From Silene latifolia (Eukaryota > Streptophyta > Magnoliopsida > Caryophyllales > Caryophyllaceae), in assembly GCF_048544455.1 (NCBI RefSeq), contig NC_133536.1, forward strand, positions 24,616,152 to 24,680,151: a stretch of 64,000 nucleotides of DNA, in the 5' to 3' direction. Made by a program: the position numbers and the translations under genes. Under the pieces are notes generated by a model, which was given only the letters and a program-made list of their open reading frames with translations, searched no databases and had not been told where the DNA came from. Positions 61,301 through 64,000 of the stretch are shown in pieces (position 1 is the stretch's first letter; each line of letters starts with the position of its first letter).

Positions 61301-62715
61301 TGTAACACCCCCATACTCCAAGTGCCTTACCAGGACCACTCAGGTATAAAGATGCTACCATCTCTGTTGCCCGAGGCAATGATAATCATAAGACATTAAC
61401 GAAACAACATTTAAATAGTATAAATTTAGTGAAAGGTTACAATCCAAAACCAAATACCAAAATACGGTTACATGTTCTCAAAACCAACTGTCTACTCAAC
61501 TAAATGAAATGTTTAATGAACTACTCAGGCTACAAAATGGAAGACTCTATCATCATCAAAGTGGCACATCCCAGCTATCCCATGTAACTCGACTCATACC
61601 TGCTCAACAACCGCTTACCATCCCCGAATGGATCACCACGATTTTAAAACAATAAACGGGTCGATGACTAATCACACAATTTATATAATACAACAACACA
61701 GTAAACAAACAGCTCAATCATCACAGCTATCCTCCGAACTCCATTCCCAACTCCACAATACTGACTACACACTAAAGTGTGTAGTCGTGCCAGAGTGCCC
61801 ATCGCAACAGGTCACTCCACGCCGCCAGTGGGGGACCGCAGCCTTTCCTACCTAATCCCCGCTCATCTCCATCGAGCGATAAACCCAAAATCCTTAATGT
61901 GCACATCCCTTCTATGGCGGGTTCTACAGAAGGCGAATAATGAGCGTGAAGCCACTCCCGCAAGTGACTCCACTCAGCCAGGGACGCGCCCCGAAGAACA
62001 CAGACAGATACAATCAATCACAACTACTATCAACAACCAAATTCAACAATCGTCACAATACGAGTATGATAATATTCAACAATCACAAAACACCAACAAC
62101 ACATTATGGGACTAATACTGAGTAGGAAAACCCTACCTGGAAAGCAACACAGTCAGACGATCTCAACAGCTGATATCAAAAATCCTCTTCTACGAATCCT
62201 CCTCCAAACATACAATCATATAATTATTACCAATCAAGAAATACAACAAAACCCCCAAATCCCCAAATTAGGGTTTAACTAACTTTAACGAAATACTATA
62301 AAAACAGTACATAGATCTTACCCTCGACGCAAGGATTACAAAGGTATAAAGAAACACGAATTCCGACCTTCCAAGCTCCGGGATTTTCCAACAATGCGAT
62401 TGATGCGAAGAACGTAGATTGTTTTCTCTTTTGAAAGTATTTAGGTTTGTAAAGTGTATTAAGAAAGTGACGGAAGTGATTATATACTAAATCGCATTAT
62501 TAACAAATCCCGAAAAATCATCCCCCCGTAAACCGGCTACTCGATCGAGTAGCTGACATACTCGATCGAGTGCCTCCTACTCGATCGAGTATGCAGGTTA
62601 CTCGATCGAGTACCCAACAGGTCAGAAACTATTTTAAAACGCAACACACCCTTACTCGACAGAGTAAGGCCCACTCGATAGAGTACCCAGAGACTCATAA
62701 AACCGTAGTATTACA
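61301..62715 (-). repeat. 5' LTR of Tekay B
   Basis: This is the partner of 54186-55596 with the same ends and four TCGATCGA palindromes near 62538-62614. The Helitron resumes directly after it with GATAT. Confidence 0.95.
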
Positions 62716-64000
62716 GATATCATCCGCTAGAAGACTCCATGTTGCCTCCCACACTCTATTTGGCATGGACAACGTCCCAGATAACAATAAAGTCGCAAAA
62801 AGGTTTCTAAGATAAAATCCAGAGGCCCATTCGCTTGTTTGCTCTATCGCATCAATGTACTCTTTGTCGTCACCGATCAAGCCATATGCATAACACGCTT
62901 CCCTATATGTGTCATATAGAGTGCCGTTAACCCTTCTTATGTCCTCGTAACTTTTGGGTCCCTTTACATTGTTCAACATGGTTCTCATGAAATATAATTC
63001 ACCGCAAGTCGGCGGCACATGTTGCAACCTGCCTATCTTAAAATTCTGTTTTCTAAGGGTCCACTCTCACTGATCTTTATTCCACACAAATTTAGTCGGG
63101 AATTGACAGTACAATAAGTCCTTCGCTATCTGCAACTCTTCCTCTTCACTACTGTTAATTTTCATCCAAGATAGAAACTTTGACACTCCCGTCGATGATT
63201 TCTTTAAGACCTCGTCAATAGGATTTTCATCATCAAACACAACGCTCTGTTCGCCAGGAAGGTGAAACTGCAGCCTTTCGACTGCGGGAGTCCTGTAGTG
63301 AATGTCAAACGCGAATATCCTCCAAACAGCCTCACATGCTGAAAGGTACCTACAATCGTAGTATCGTTTAATCTCATCCAACTGTTCAATAAATTGGTCA
63401 TTACGGCGTCGATAAAAGGACTGCATTGTCACTCGATCAGATCCCTTATTTATACTTGAAAAGATACTTGATCGCTTTTGACTGGTTACACCACTCCACA
63501 TTGATATGTGCACGATATTTCAGCAATAAGTACGGGTTATATGGCACGACAGATCCATTGTCAAGTGCCACTTTGTCCTTATATATTTTTGGTCCTGTTT
63601 TACTTCTCTTATAAACAGGATAACCGTCTTCGCCGATAGTTGTTCTTTGGTAAAATTTTTGGGAAAATGTTTTGAGCATGTAGACCCAACCATACACGTG
63701 ATCGTGGTTTGGCAGTTCCACACGGTCCGTAAATCATGTGTGTGCAAACGACAGCATGTAACACAGGATTCTCAACCGGATTGGGGATCTCCGCTGAAAT
63801 GATTTCATCGATATTCGCAGCTTTAGGGAACTTGTCTTCTCGATGTAAGAACAAAAGGATATGAGCATGTGGAAGATCACGCTTTTGAAATTCAATAGTA
63901 TATGAAATTGTGATAGAATTACGCAAACATATTAGATTATATATTACGACTTGAGAAAATATGTCCAAATATTAAACCTGACAAATGAAAGACTGCGCAG
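62716..64000 (-). pseudogene. Rep (HUH) and central part of the Helitron protein, continues beyond window
   Basis: Going down the - strand: the HUH-containing segment (EFQKRDLPHAHILLFLHRED), then NPVLHAVVCTHMIYGPCG. Next comes DGYPVYKRSKTGPKIYKDKV with VVPYNPYLLLKYRAHINVEW, then YLSACEAVWRIFAFDIHYRT and FPTKFVWNKDQ. The helicase-proximal part is PPTCGELYFMRTMLNNVKGP to WSLLADDI at the retroelement border. These are standard blocks of plant Helitron Rep-helicase. The order is right but several frames are used, so small indels or introns are present. The N-terminus lies beyond 64000. Confidence 0.85.

Larger units (their letters stand above)
54186..62715 (-). mobile_element. Tekay-type chromovirus B, almost whole, inserted in the Helitron
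   Basis: LTRs of 1411 and 1415 bp, TG...CA ends, flank a 5.7-kb interior on the - strand with leader, gag, protease, RT, RNase H, integrase and chromodomain. GATAT is duplicated exactly at 54181-54185 and 62716-62720. The primer site (tRNA-iMet type) and polypurine tract are both in place. By eye the LTRs differ at about 40 positions including small indels, near 3%, so the insertion is around one million years old. The coding part looks nearly whole with about three breaks. It is the same family as the element at 1-12810. Confidence 0.95.
52156..64000 (-). mobile_element. Autonomous-type Helitron (Rep plus PIF1-like helicase), split by Tekay B, 5' end outside window
   Basis: The 3' terminus is a hairpin (CCCGTGCA...TGCACGGG) followed by CTAG and a target T at 52156. 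Inward on the - strand lie a PIF1-like helicase (52293-54185) and, after the 8.5-kb retroelement, the central and Rep parts (62716-64000) with the HUH motif LPHAHIL. Rep nicks DNA and starts rolling-circle transposition; the helicase unwinds the strand. The Helitron inserted in the intron of NAC copy 2. It carries at least two nonsense codons and one frameshift besides the insertion, so it is dead. Confidence 0.9.

Overview
The window looks like a repeat-rich stretch of a eudicot plant nuclear genome. It is AT-rich outside the retroelements, contains plant-only gene families (NAC, SKIP19/FBL23-type F-box/LRR), and is dominated by nested plant LTR retrotransposons, a Helitron and many MITEs. 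A Caryophyllales host is a weak guess from the style of the repeats, not shown by the sequence. No rRNA, tRNA or organellar insert was recognised.

Layout. 1-12810: the 3' part of a Tekay-type chromovirus (Ty3/gypsy, + strand). Its 3' LTR is split by an Athila-like, protease-only gypsy element (4560-12266, - strand, target duplication CCCGC). 12811-17272: unclassified LTR-like DNA, then a broken F-box/LRR gene (- strand) whose intron holds Copia debris and a 1.25-kb Mutator-type element. 17273-26496: a TTA-flanked fold-back element rich in (TAA)n, into which a Tat-like non-autonomous gypsy element (18131-26086, - strand) inserted. 26500-32570: gene-poor DNA with Helitron-like ends, MITEs and a (TA)n-bordered transposon. 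32572-34873: a second, apparently intact F-box/LRR paralogue (- strand, two exons, 318 aa). 38800-48371: a NAC-domain gene whose single intron holds another Tat-like copy (39632-47474, + strand) and whose last exon has an early TAG. 49487-51447: a NAC paralogue split by a solo-LTR-like insertion. 52156-64000+: an autonomous-type Helitron (- strand, Rep plus PIF1-like helicase), inactivated and split by an almost whole Tekay element (54186-62715, - strand, target duplication GATAT).

How the parts relate. The host content is two small local duplications: a pair of F-box/LRR genes on the - strand and a pair of NAC genes on the + strand. In each pair one copy is clearly more damaged. Everything else is layered transposon history, and the order of insertions can be read from the target duplications. 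The most unusual signals are these. (i) A two-member Tat-like family lacks reverse transcriptase but keeps gag on one strand and, on the other strand, a separate gene with its own TATA box. (ii) Both members of that family sit inside (TAA)n microsatellites. (iii) Dense palindromic clusters with a TCGATCGA core occur in two unrelated gypsy families, and a CGGCCG-core palindrome occurs in the third.
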